The notes under the pieces are model-generated. The model searched no databases and was not told the DNA's origin. It saw only the letters and a program-made list of their open reading frames with translations. Made by a program: the position numbers and the translations under genes. From an uncultured Bacilli bacterium (GTDB taxonomy: Bacteria > Bacillota_I > Bacilli_A > RF39 > UBA660), in contig CALVIC010000014.1 in the NCBI GenBank assembly GCA_944329365.1, forward strand, positions 1 through 32,565: DNA of 32,565 nucleotides, read 5' to 3'. Numbering within the stretch: the stretch's first letter is position 1; each line of letters opens with the position of its first letter. Shown here piece after piece: positions 23,923 to 32,427 of this stretch.

Positions 23923-24807
23923 ATGAAAAAAGAAATATTTAGAGGAGTGGGAACAGCTATTTCGACTCCATTTGAAGGTGACGCGGTTAATTATAAGGCC
24001 TACGATAGATTACTCGATTATCAATTAGATAATGATATCGATGCGATTATCGTATGTGGGACGACTGGCGAGTCAGCTACGATGGACATAGATGAACGAA
24101 AACAGCTTATCGAGCACACAGTCTTAAGAACTGGCGGAAGAGCTAAGGTAATTGCCGGAACTGGGGGCAATAACACAAAAGAGGTAATTGCAATGTCAAA
24201 ATTTGCGGATAGTATTGGTGTTGATGGTCTTTTGGTTGTCACTCCTTATTATAATAAAGCAACTCAAGATGGTTTAGTTAAACATTATAAGTTAGTTGCA
24301 GATAGTGTTAATATACCAATTATCGCCTACAATGTTCCAAGTAGAACTGGGATTAATATTACACCTGAGACTTGTAAGAAGCTAGCAGAAATTTCAAATA
24401 TAAATGCGATTAAGGAGGCTAGCGGAGATATTTCACAAGTAGCTAAGATTGCTGCTTTATGTGGGGATAATTTGAATATTTATTCTGGTAATGACGATCA
24501 AATTATTCCGGTTTTAGCTTTAGGGGGCAAAGGGGTTATTTCTGTTTTGAGTAATGTAATGCCTTTTTATACGCGGCAAATGGTCATGGAATTTTTGGAA
24601 GGACATATAGATTCAGCAAGACGAATGCAGCTTGATGTTTTAGATTTATGTGAAGCTTTATTTTCTGAAGTTAATCCGATTCCTGTTAAGGAAGCTTTAA
24701 ATCAAATGGGATTTGACTTTGGAGAGCCAAGAATGCCTCTTACCCCGATGAGCAGGGATAAGGCTAAAGCTTTGACAAAGAGTTTGCAAAATCATCATTT
24801 ATTATAA
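23923..24807 (+). CDS. dapA: 4-hydroxy-tetrahydrodipicolinate synthase
   Basis: A 294-residue DapA that condenses pyruvate with aspartate semialdehyde, the first step of the diaminopimelate/lysine branch. Visible: GTTGESAT (Thr47, Thr48), TPYYNK (Tyr110), AYNVPSRTG (Tyr136, Arg141) and the Schiff-base Lys164 in NAIKEASGD, each at a constant offset of three from the E. coli numbering. SD GGAGGA is 8 nt before the ATG. It stands alone on the plus strand with a strong bidirectional terminator; no other lysine-pathway gene is in the window. Confidence 0.97.
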   Translation: MKKEIFRGVGTAISTPFEGDAVNYKAYDRLLDYQLDNDIDAIIVCGTTGESATMDIDERKQLIEHTVLRTGGRAKVIAGTGGNNTKEVIAMSKFADSIGVDGLLVVTPYYNKATQDGLVKHYKLVADSVNIPIIAYNVPSRTGINITPETCKKLAEISNINAIKEASGDISQVAKIAALCGDNLNIYSGNDDQIIPVLALGGKGVISVLSNVMPFYTRQMVMEFLEGHIDSARRMQLDVLDLCEALFSEVNPIPVKEALNQMGFDFGEPRMPLTPMSRDKAKALTKSLQNHHLL

Positions 24808-24835
24808 AAAATATTGGATTTTTCCAATATTTTTT
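24806..24835. terminator. Bidirectional terminator between dapA and the DUF362 gene
   Basis: Perfect 13-bp stem AAAAAATATTGGA / TCCAATATTTTTT with a TTTT loop between two convergent genes. Confidence 0.92.
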
Positions 24836-25718
24836 ATTCTAGAGTTATAAGTTCATAATCACGAGAACCAATGCCTAAATCAGCGGCGGCTTCAACAGTA
24901 TGAACACCGTGAAGTGATTCGATTCTCTTGATTAGTTTATCTTTTCCGGGGTCAGTACTGTTATAAACTAAATCTAGGCAAGCTTGGTCAACAGCAACTG
25001 GATCTAAGCTAGCTAAGATACCTACATCTTGCATACATGGAGCAGAAGCGTTACCATCACAGTCACAATCAACTGAAATGTTTTTCATGACATTGATAAA
25101 TGCCATATTCCCATTAAAATATTTAACAACACTTGAAGCGGCGTCAGCCATAGCTTCTAAGAAACAATCTTGCTCTGGAAGATTATTAAATAATTCTTTT
25201 TGTTCACTTGTCTTACCTGCTGTATGGATTAGGGTTTTACCAGCTGATGATGCACAGCCGATTGAAAGTTGTTTTAATGCGCCACCATATCCCCCCATAG
25301 CGTGTCCTTTAAAGTGAGATAAGACTAGCATTGAATCATAGTTGGCTAGATTTTTACCAACATAGTTTTTCTTTAAAACTTTTCCGTTTGGAATATCTAA
25401 TTCTAAGTCTGGACCTTCAGCGTCCATCAAATCAAACGGGAAGTATTTATCCCATTCGTGGTCTTTGATTAATTTTTCATGTTTTTCTGTATAGTTTCTA
25501 GCTCCAGCGTAAGCTGTATTACATTCTACTACTGTTCCATTTACATGGTTAATTACATCTTTGACAAAGTCTGGTCTTAAATAGTTTTGGTTACCAGCTT
25601 CTCCTGAGTGCATCTTAACGGCTACTTTGCCTGGTAATTTTTTATCTAAGGTTTCATAAGCTTTAATGATATTTTCAGGAGTTATATCTTTAATAAAATA
25701 TACTTTTGATTTACTCAT
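24834..25718 (-). CDS. DUF362 domain protein
   Basis: A 294-residue protein consisting of the DUF362 domain: KVAVKMHSGEAGNQNYLRPD, NTAYAGARNYTEKH, LSHFKGHAMGGYGGALKQLS, the cysteine cluster CDCDGNASAPC and LASLDPVAVDQACLDL. Many relatives carry a ferredoxin-type 4Fe-4S domain; this one lacks it, although the cluster CDCDG...C could hold metal. Biochemical role is unknown in the family. I start at the ATG at 25718 (MSKSKVYFIKD), 6 nt after AAGGTG; the in-frame GTG at 25727 is inside that SD. Confidence 0.9.
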   Translation of the reverse strand: MSKSKVYFIKDITPENIIKAYETLDKKLPGKVAVKMHSGEAGNQNYLRPDFVKDVINHVNGTVVECNTAYAGARNYTEKHEKLIKDHEWDKYFPFDLMDAEGPDLELDIPNGKVLKKNYVGKNLANYDSMLVLSHFKGHAMGGYGGALKQLSIGCASSAGKTLIHTAGKTSEQKELFNNLPEQDCFLEAMADAASSVVKYFNGNMAFINVMKNISVDCDCDGNASAPCMQDVGILASLDPVAVDQACLDLVYNSTDPGKDKLIKRIESLHGVHTVEAAADLGIGSRDYELITLE

Positions 25719-25741
25719 GTTTTTCACCTTCCTACTTTTTT

Positions 25742-25772
25742 ATTTTACCACCTGGAGCTGACTTTATGTCAA
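25742..25772 (-). promoter_or_regulatory. Possible promoter of the DUF362 gene
   Basis: Consensus TTGACA (25767..25772), a 19-bp spacer and TG-G-TAAAAT (25742..25750) on the minus strand; the spacer is long but the extended -10 supports it. Confidence 0.5.
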
Positions 25773-25795
25773 GCTTTTTTGTTATTTATAATTTA

Positions 25796-25825
25796 AAAAC
25801 GTGAAGCTTTAGTAATTTGCTTCAC
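25796..25825 (-). terminator. Terminator after the Asp-box protein gene
   Basis: Perfect 7-bp stem GTGAAGC / GCTTCAC (25801..25825) with an 11-nt loop, followed by GTTTTTAAA on the minus strand, 5 bp after the stop at 25830. Confidence 0.8.
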
Positions 25826-25829
25826 ATTT

Positions 25830-26984
25830 TTATTCTGACAAATTCCAAGTTAATCCATCATCGGTACTTATGAAATCTAAAGGAATATCTTCATAACCCG
25901 TGTCATCATCTTTAGCGGCATATACCGAACATTTTAGATGAAGAGCGTTATCTTTTAAATACGGAAGTTTTTCAATAGTTATAAACTGAACTTTATCATT
26001 TACATAATTAAATTTTGTAACTTCAAAGTTTTTACCACCATCGTTAGTTACATACACATCATTACTATGACCATCTAGCCAGATATTACCAGTAGAGATT
26101 ACAAATCCTTGATTTTTATTTAAAAATTTTGCTTTGGCTTCCCTGCTTACAATAATATCCTCGTCTGTAACATAGTCAAATGTTTTACCACCATCAGTAC
26201 TTTTTAAAACTGAAACGCCCATTCTTTGAGCAAGAACGTAACCAGTTATGCTTACACGAATTATTTCTTTGCCAAATTTCTTTTCATAAATGGATTCTAA
26301 ATCTTCAGGTAAAACATAATAATCCTCTTCTTTAAATTCAGCATCATCATATGATTCATGTTCATCTTTATCGACAATTTTACCATTTTTATCTTTGGCA
26401 AAATCAACCGTTTTTTCATTTATAACATTACCTTTATTATCATAGTATGTATATTTAACGCCATTTGGTGTGTCTGGATTTTCAAAAGGGTCATATCCCC
26501 CATTTCCAAAATTACCATGAACTTTTTCTTTGGTCCCCATTAATAGTGGTCCGTAGTAATTATAATATGAAACGTCAACGTTTTTAAACGATTTAACTAC
26601 GGCAACGTATTTTTTTCCATCTAAGTTAGTCACATGTTCAGGAAGAAATTGAAAGATTATTACTATGTATTTAGAAAATAAAAGGCAAAACATAGTGAAG
26701 AAGGCCGCTGTTAAAGTGGATACAATTTTCATAAGTGTCGATTGTCTTAAGGCCCACTGAATAAAACCAATAATAAAGGCTACTGTTAAAACGATAAACA
26801 CAGTTATAATAAACCAAAGTCTAAATCTGATATTTATTAAATATAAAATAAAACTTAGTAAAAGAAACAAACCGATTACTATTAAATCATACTTTAAAAT
26901 ATTATTTTTAAGTTTGCTGGCAAACTTTTTCCAAGTCTCTTTTTTTAAGAGTTTTTGTTTAATATCGTTCATAAATTTCTTCAT
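25830..26984 (-). CDS. Membrane-anchored protein with Asp-box (BNR-like) repeats
   Basis: A 384-residue protein: basic N-terminus, three membrane helices (about 33-51, 54-75, 88-113), then an extracytoplasmic domain. The latter has three Asp-box motifs of the S/T-x-D-x-G-x-T-F/W type: STDGGKTF (262-269), TNDGGKNF (313-320) and STDDGLTW (373-380). Asp boxes mark beta-propeller hairpins in sialidases and in Ycf48-like or photosystem-assembly-type propellers; three copies are too few for a full propeller, and no sialidase catalytic residues can be claimed. The ATG lies 4 nt after the upstream gene with AAGGTG inside its end, so the two are coupled. Function unknown. Confidence 0.85.
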   Translation of the reverse strand: MKKFMNDIKQKLLKKETWKKFASKLKNNILKYDLIVIGLFLLLSFILYLINIRFRLWFIITVFIVLTVAFIIGFIQWALRQSTLMKIVSTLTAAFFTMFCLLFSKYIVIIFQFLPEHVTNLDGKKYVAVVKSFKNVDVSYYNYYGPLLMGTKEKVHGNFGNGGYDPFENPDTPNGVKYTYYDNKGNVINEKTVDFAKDKNGKIVDKDEHESYDDAEFKEEDYYVLPEDLESIYEKKFGKEIIRVSITGYVLAQRMGVSVLKSTDGGKTFDYVTDEDIIVSREAKAKFLNKNQGFVISTGNIWLDGHSNDVYVTNDGGKNFEVTKFNYVNDKVQFITIEKLPYLKDNALHLKCSVYAAKDDDTGYEDIPLDFISTDDGLTWNLSE

Positions 26985-26988
26985 AGCG

Positions 26989-27753
26989 TCACCTTAATAA
27001 AATATAGTCAATATAATCAGATAGATAATTATCCATCAAAATCAAGCTTTTCTTTTTAATTGCAAATTCAGACTTAGTTGGAATATTTGTTTCATCATCA
27101 TTAGTAATAAAATCAGTTCTTGTATATATTAACTTATTTCCTTTTATTTCGAATGTTCCAGTAGAGTTTTCAATTACTTTGCCATCTGGAACGGTGTAAA
27201 TATATAAATTAGCAGATGGATTATCTTTGATGCTTGTTTCGTTAAGCAAATAAGAAAAGGCGACGTGAATTTTATCGGTATCCATGACTTTAGCGTTAGT
27301 TTTACCAATTTTATCTTCATAAGTTTTTAATTTGAAAGTGTCACAATAGTTTCCATCTTTAACAGCATAAGAAATAGTTGAATAGATTAGATTGCTTTTA
27401 ACTGAATAATTAATGATTGTTGTATTGGTACTTTTATCATAATAATAGACTGTGTCATTACAAGTTACGGGTTTTAGTGTTTTTAAATAATCATTTACTT
27501 CGTTTTTTAAAACTTCTTTACCTCTAAAATTTTTATAGGAATAATTTTCATCGTTATTTTGCATCATAAAAGAAAATTTAGGTACTCCTAAATTAATGGT
27601 TTTATTATCATAATGAGTATATGATGGGTGCTGAATGACGTATCCAAACGGCAATATTTTGAACAAGAGTATGCATATTATGATTATTAATATAGTTAAT
27701 ATTATATATAGTTTTTTATTTATTCTTTTTTCTTTTTTTAGATTATTTTTCAT
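26989..27753 (-). CDS. Single-pass membrane-anchored protein of unknown function
   Basis: A 254-residue protein with a very basic N-terminus (KNNLKKEKRINKK), one membrane helix (about 15-36) and an external domain rich in Asn, Tyr, Thr and Ile. It contains two isolated cysteines (CNDTVYYY and YCDTFKLK) that could form a disulfide. No lipobox and no family recognised. ATG behind AGAGGT at 5 nt; ends in TGA. It is the first gene of a two-gene operon with the Asp-box protein, so the two may act together at the outer face of the membrane. Confidence 0.85.
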   Translation of the reverse strand: MKNNLKKEKRINKKLYIILTILIIIICILLFKILPFGYVIQHPSYTHYDNKTINLGVPKFSFMMQNNDENYSYKNFRGKEVLKNEVNDYLKTLKPVTCNDTVYYYDKSTNTTIINYSVKSNLIYSTISYAVKDGNYCDTFKLKTYEDKIGKTNAKVMDTDKIHVAFSYLLNETSIKDNPSANLYIYTVPDGKVIENSTGTFEIKGNKLIYTRTDFITNDDETNIPTKSEFAIKKKSLILMDNYLSDYIDYILLR

Positions 27754-28082
27754 AAATTACCTCTTTTATTTTTGCGGATTATCTTCGAGAAAAAATATTT
27801 AGCAAGCTTTTCATAATTATCCAGAATATTAAGATTGGAATCTATATTAATTATTTTGATATTATATACGGCTTATCATGTGCCCCTTATATTATGGGAT
27901 GGATAAGTTTTTTCGAATTTAATGCGAAACTTTATAATATTAAAGTTTTCTATTGTGTCAATATAATAGTCTCTTCATTTTTTTGAAACTCAATTTGAAA
28001 GAGGCGTAGCTATATTTTCAATATTAAAATATTCTTTTATTTCTTGATTTATTTTTATTATACTACAGATAAGTTTCTATTA
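27754..28082. other. 329-bp AT-rich gap, possible decayed gene on the minus strand
   Basis: No intact gene is seen. Reading the minus strand, short protein-like stretches in different frames follow each other: KINQEIKEYFNIENIATPL, then DTIENFNIIKFRIKFEKTYP, then KLAKYFFSKIIRKNKRGNL ending at the ATG of the next gene. That could be a small gene broken by frameshifts, but AT-rich DNA can give this by chance and part of the last stretch is explained by the SD. A TATAAT-like box lies near 28055 on the same strand. Confidence 0.3.
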
Positions 28083-28484
28083 CTACATTTTACTGATGTT
28101 TATGATATCATCGATTTGTATTTTTTCATTATTAGTTAAGATGAAGATTTTATTTACTTCATCTATTTTTTTTATGTTTGTGATGATTGTTTTATAGGAG
28201 CCACCACTTTTTCTTTGGTCTTTAATAAAGTAAGTAATAGTTACTTGGGGCACGGATTTAATGTTTTCTTTGATAATTTGAAGACGATTATTTATAACTG
28301 TTTTTAAGCCTTCGTCTAGTTCGATTTTTTTATCTGTAATTCTGGCAGTTTCTTTTATTTTTTCAGAATAGCCTGTTAAAGCTGAGAATGGAGCAAACTG
28401 GGCTGAACGATTATTTAAAGACATTCTCGGATGATTTTTAGATACATGATGTGGCAGGTTGATTATATCCTTATATTTATTCAT
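28083..28484 (-). CDS. YolD-like protein
   Basis: A 133-residue YolD-family protein with the signature near the N-terminus, PRMSLNNRSAQFAPFSALTGY, which occurs next to UvrX/YqjW-type polymerases. The C-terminal half is a small beta domain. YolD-like proteins are predicted partners or modulators of Y-family polymerases during the SOS response. It overlaps the polymerase gene by 8 nt and should share its LexA-controlled promoter. Confidence 0.9.
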   Translation of the reverse strand: MNKYKDIINLPHHVSKNHPRMSLNNRSAQFAPFSALTGYSEKIKETARITDKKIELDEGLKTVINNRLQIIKENIKSVPQVTITYFIKDQRKSGGSYKTIITNIKKIDEVNKIFILTNNEKIQIDDIINISKM

Positions 28485-29952
28485 GATGACCGCCTATTTG
28501 CCTATTTCTTTCCATCATCGTGCCTCCTTCTTCTAAGTTCATACCTCTTAAGATAGAGTTTTTGCCAAATTTTTGTTTGATGTTTAAAACGACGTTTTGT
28601 AGTTTTCGCTCTTTTTGTTCATCTTTTATTTCTAAGTTTAAGTTTTTATTTTGAAGGTTTAAATCAGTAAACAGGTTAAACTGTCTATATTTGGGTTTTC
28701 GATCTTCTAAAGATTCTTTGGTTACATTTACCGCGCATATATTTATTCTTTTGATAAGCATATTTTTATTTACGATTTGCTCATACAATTTTATAGCCTC
28801 TTCCATAATTGTTTTGGATACGCAGGTTTTGTGGTCTAGGGTAATGGTTCCATGAGAATGTTTAGGTATTTTCCTTCCATACATGTCGATTTCATAGTTA
28901 CTCGTGTTTTGATTTTGAATATCATAACCTAGGGTAATGGTTAATTTATCTGTTACTAATTTTTTAGAGGCAAGGTTTAAAGATAAGGCTTCAGACATTT
29001 CTTTAATAATCAATTTGGATTTATTATAATCATATGGACAGCTTAGAACTTGACCTGAACTTATGCTTTGAGATGATGGCTGATAGTTTTTGATTGATTT
29101 TAAGGTACATGGTTCATAACCCCAAGCATGGTCGATTAAGATTTCAGCGTTTACACCAAATAGTTTATATAATAGTTCTTCATTTTGAGTAGAACAAAGG
29201 GCGACGTCACCCATAGTATACATTTGATATTTTTCAAGCTTCTCTGCAATACCTTTCCCTACTCTCCAAATATCGGTAATAGGTTTATGATTCCACATTT
29301 TATATCTATAAGTCATTTCATCTAACGCGGCAATTCTAACGCCGTATTCATTAGCTTCTTCGTGTTTGGCAAGGACGTCCATGGCTACTTTAGCTAAAAA
29401 CAAGTTAGTTCCAATGCCGCCGGTCGCAGTTATACCCGTTGTATCATAGACGTCTTTAATCATTTTGGTTACAAGTTGTTCCGGTGATAGATTATAGTAT
29501 TTTAAATAATCGGTTAAATCAAAGAAGGCTTCATCGATGGAATAAACGTAGATATCTTCACTCGAAATATATTTTAAATAAGTATTATAAATTTTGGCGG
29601 AAATGTTTAGGTAATCTTTCATTCTGGGAGGAGCGATGATAAATTCAAGTTCTTTTGTTTGGTCTTGAAGTTCATCTTCGTTAAAGGATTTTCCTTTAAA
29701 TGGTTTATATTTATTTTCTTTTTTTCTTTGATTATTTATTTCTTTAACTTTACTTATTACTTCAAACAGTCTTGCTCTTCCAGGAATACCATATTTTTTT
29801 AAAGAAGGACTTACAGCTAAACAAATAGTTTTTTCGGTTCTGGTTTTATCGGCAACAACTAAGTTTGTTTTTAGAGGGTCAAGGCCTCTTCTTGTGCATT
29901 CGACTGAGGCATAAAAACTTTTTAAATCGATACAGGCATATACTTTTTCCAT
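28477..29952 (-). CDS. Y-family DNA polymerase, UvrX/YqjW (UmuC-like) type
   Basis: A 491-residue translesion polymerase. The palm motif YACIDLKSFYASVEC has Asp9, and the catalytic pair Asp140-Glu141 lies in VYSIDEAFFD. The little-finger region follows, and QFNLF near residue 420 is a likely sliding-clamp binding motif. The tail KNSILRGMNLEEGGTMMERN is typical of the UvrX branch. It copies across DNA lesions at the cost of accuracy. ATG behind GGTGATT; the promoter spacer contains a LexA box, so it should be SOS-induced, with the YolD gene behind it. Confidence 0.95.
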   Translation of the reverse strand: MEKVYACIDLKSFYASVECTRRGLDPLKTNLVVADKTRTEKTICLAVSPSLKKYGIPGRARLFEVISKVKEINNQRKKENKYKPFKGKSFNEDELQDQTKELEFIIAPPRMKDYLNISAKIYNTYLKYISSEDIYVYSIDEAFFDLTDYLKYYNLSPEQLVTKMIKDVYDTTGITATGGIGTNLFLAKVAMDVLAKHEEANEYGVRIAALDEMTYRYKMWNHKPITDIWRVGKGIAEKLEKYQMYTMGDVALCSTQNEELLYKLFGVNAEILIDHAWGYEPCTLKSIKNYQPSSQSISSGQVLSCPYDYNKSKLIIKEMSEALSLNLASKKLVTDKLTITLGYDIQNQNTSNYEIDMYGRKIPKHSHGTITLDHKTCVSKTIMEEAIKLYEQIVNKNMLIKRINICAVNVTKESLEDRKPKYRQFNLFTDLNLQNKNLNLEIKDEQKERKLQNVVLNIKQKFGKNSILRGMNLEEGGTMMERNRQIGGHHE

Positions 29953-29969
29953 TTAGAATCACCAATTTA

Positions 29970-29998
29970 ATTTTAACTCGAACAAACGTTCTTGTAAA
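29970..29998 (-). promoter_or_regulatory. SOS-type promoter of the Y-family polymerase gene
   Basis: TTTACA (29993..29998), 17-bp spacer, TAAAAT (29970..29975) on the minus strand. The spacer is almost entirely the LexA box. Confidence 0.75.
29979..29992. promoter_or_regulatory. LexA (DinR) operator
   Basis: CGAAC-AAAC-GTTCT matches the Gram-positive LexA pattern CGAAC-RNRY-GTTYC except for the last base. It lies between the -35 and -10, so bound LexA would block RNA polymerase. Confidence 0.88.
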
Positions 29999-30075
29999 TA
30001 GTTTTTTAGAATTTGGAAATTTTTTACAAAAATTAAATTTAAAAAATGATTTTAATATTAATATAAGTGATTACT

Positions 30076-31395
30076 CTAATTTTGTTTATGAGCTTTTTTC
30101 CAAGCTTTTATTTTTTCTAGACGTTCTTTAAAGCGAATTTCATTTCCTTTGGTTCCCGGTTTATAATAGGTTTTGCCTACTAAAGATGGTGGAAGACATT
30201 CCATCGCCGTAAGTTTAGATTCAGTGTCGTGAGCATATTGGTATCCTTTACCGTAACCTAAGTCTTTCATAAGTTTAGTTGGAGCATTTCGGATAACTAG
30301 TGGAACAGGTTCGGCAAGCATCTTTTTAGCATCAGAGCTCGCTAGCTGATAAGCAACGTCACATGAGTTAGATTTAGGAGCAAGTGACATGTAAATGACA
30401 GCTTCAGACAGATGAACCGTGCATTCAGGCATGCCGATAAAATGGCAGGCTTGATAGACATTGATAGCAACATTTAAGGCATTCGTATCGGCAAGACCAA
30501 TGTCTTCTGATGCAAAGCGGGTTATTCTTCTGGCAATATATAACGGGTCTTCGCCGGCTTCAAGCATTCTGGATAGCCAGTAAACAGCGGCATCAGGATC
30601 GGAATTGCGCATAGATTTATGGAGAGCAGAGATGATATTATAGTGCTCCTCCCCGTCTTTATCATAGAGAAGAGTTTTTTTATTTAAACATTGTTCGATA
30701 GTTTCTTCGGTTACTTTAACTATTCCATTTTCTTCTTCAGAGTTAGTGATAATCATGTCTAAGGTGGTCAAAGCGTTTCTAGCGTCGCCACTGGCAAATG
30801 AGGCAATATATTTTAAACTTTCTTCAGATACTTCGATTTTTTGATCACCAAAGCCTCTTTCGTCGGTAAGGGCTCTTTTAAGTAAGGTTAGAATATCTTC
30901 TTTGGATAATTCTTTTAAAACAAATACTCGACATCTCGATAGAAGGGCGGAATTGATTTCAAATGATGGATTTTCGGTAGTGGCGCCTATCAAGGTTATC
31001 GATCCTTTTTCGACAAAGGGCAAGAAGGCATCTTGCTGGGCTTTATTAAACCTATGAATTTCATCGACAAAAACTATCGTTTTGATGCCTAATCTAATAC
31101 TATTTTCAGCATTTTCCATGACTTTTTTTATTTCTTTGATGCCAGAGGTTACAGCTGAGAAGTTAATAAATTCCGATTTGGTTTCATGGGCGATGATTCT
31201 AGCTAAGGTAGTTTTACCAACTCCTGGGGGGCCCCAGAAAATCATAGAAGATATATTGTCGGTTTCAATCATTTTTCTTAAAAGTTTGCCTTCGCCAATT
31301 AAATGACTTTGGCCGGCAAATTCACTTAAGTTTTGCGGTCTCATTCTAGATGCGAGTGGCTCGTTTTTAAAATTTTCAAATAATGATTCTTGCAT
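30076..31395 (-). CDS. rarA: Replication-associated recombination protein A (RarA/MgsA)
   Basis: A 439-residue AAA+ ATPase acting at stalled forks and single-stranded gaps. Walker A GPPGVGKTT (55-63), Walker B VFVDEIHRFNK, sensor 1 GATTENPSFEI, arginine finger in SALLSRCRVF, and the C-terminal oligomerisation domain with SDPDAAVYWLSRMLEAGEDP and RNAPTKLMKDLGYGKGY. The N-terminal MQESLFENF resembles a clamp-binding peptide. AAGG lies 8 nt before the ATG. It is 18 bp downstream of the MmcQ-like gene on the same strand, probably cotranscribed with it. Confidence 0.96.
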   Translation of the reverse strand: MQESLFENFKNEPLASRMRPQNLSEFAGQSHLIGEGKLLRKMIETDNISSMIFWGPPGVGKTTLARIIAHETKSEFINFSAVTSGIKEIKKVMENAENSIRLGIKTIVFVDEIHRFNKAQQDAFLPFVEKGSITLIGATTENPSFEINSALLSRCRVFVLKELSKEDILTLLKRALTDERGFGDQKIEVSEESLKYIASFASGDARNALTTLDMIITNSEEENGIVKVTEETIEQCLNKKTLLYDKDGEEHYNIISALHKSMRNSDPDAAVYWLSRMLEAGEDPLYIARRITRFASEDIGLADTNALNVAINVYQACHFIGMPECTVHLSEAVIYMSLAPKSNSCDVAYQLASSDAKKMLAEPVPLVIRNAPTKLMKDLGYGKGYQYAHDTESKLTAMECLPPSLVGKTYYKPGTKGNEIRFKERLEKIKAWKKAHKQN

Positions 31396-31413
31396 ATTGT
31401 CTGCCTTCTTTCT

Positions 31414-32427
31414 TTAGTTTAATTTTTGGGATATTGCTTCAGTTATTTTTCTTGGGCCGCGGATAGCTTTAATACCAAGAGAATTTAGATATTTAAAGCT
31501 TATATCACCTTGATTATATTCTTTTAAAAGTTTTAGTTTCATAATATATTTCATTTTAATGTTTTCGTTTTTAAACCCATAAGGAATATTTACTTCTGTG
31601 GCCTCACATTTAAACATTACTGACGAATATGGACTTCCAAGATAAATGTATACAGTGTCACCAGGATAAATTTCACTGGATTGTTTCCAAGTGATGGTTT
31701 TATCACTTTTAAAATGATTTATTACATCGTAATATTTTGGGTTTGCGGGAATTAGCCAGTTTCCTTTTTGGTTTACAAGGTTATACGATTTATCTATAAG
31801 ATTCATGATTTCACTATCGTCTAAAGTATCATCTAAGATAATAGAAATCCAGCTTTGTTTGTTCATATGATAGGCTTTATAATATCCCTTTTTATTTAAA
31901 AGGGTTGAAATTTCTTCTTTACTGAGTTTGATATTGAATACTTCGACTTCACCGGTTTCTTTAGATAATTTAGATTTATCTATATTCATGATGATGGCAT
32001 ACCATTTATTATTTCTACCTCGAAAAACACCAAATCCAGGATTTTTATCCCACAAGAATTCTGGTTTATTTTGATATTTTTCGATTATATATTCGGCAAG
32101 GCGATTTGACTGATTATAAATAAAATAGTTTTCTGTAAAACAATTTTCTTTAATATCTTTTAAGATGTTTTTGTACTCTTCTCTTACCGAATTTATAAAC
32201 GAACTCTCTGTTTTTAATCTGATATTGGTATATTCTTCCCCTACTTCTAAGTCTTCAACTTTACCGGATATTTTTCCGGTTTCATCAATTGTTATTTGGG
32301 CCTGAAAACTTCCTTCCATAAATGTTTTAGAATATGTATAGTAATTTTTAGTTTTTTTAAATCCATACTTTTCTAATTTATCAAAAGATACATGAGTTTT
32401 TTTAAATATTTCTTCTTCAATATTCAT
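31414..32427 (-). CDS. MmcQ/YjbR-like protein with an extra C-terminal PUA/EVE-like domain
   Basis: A 337-residue protein. Residues 1-215 match the MmcQ/YjbR family (double-wing DNA-binding-like fold), including FLWDKNPGFGVFRGRNNKWY, VFNIKLSKEEI and GYYKAYHMNKQSWISIILDD. Residues 222-337 are an additional domain, NWLIPANPKYYDVINHF ... ITWKQSSEIYPGDTVYIYLG, whose W-x-P/F-N start, central Trp and GDTVYIY strand resemble EVE/PUA-like folds that read modified bases. Plain MmcQ proteins are about 110-120 residues. SD AAGGAGG lies 7 nt before the ATG; rarA follows. Role unknown; a DNA or RNA contact is inference. Confidence 0.82.
   Translation of the reverse strand: MNIEEEIFKKTHVSFDKLEKYGFKKTKNYYTYSKTFMEGSFQAQITIDETGKISGKVEDLEVGEEYTNIRLKTESSFINSVREEYKNILKDIKENCFTENYFIYNQSNRLAEYIIEKYQNKPEFLWDKNPGFGVFRGRNNKWYAIIMNIDKSKLSKETGEVEVFNIKLSKEEISTLLNKKGYYKAYHMNKQSWISIILDDTLDDSEIMNLIDKSYNLVNQKGNWLIPANPKYYDVINHFKSDKTITWKQSSEIYPGDTVYIYLGSPYSSVMFKCEATEVNIPYGFKNENIKMKYIMKLKLLKEYNQGDISFKYLNSLGIKAIRGPRKITEAISQKLN

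Noticed and set aside
25830-26984. Sialidase
   Set aside because: Asp boxes alone are structural; no catalytic Arg triad, Tyr/Glu or FRIP motif is visible and only three boxes are present.
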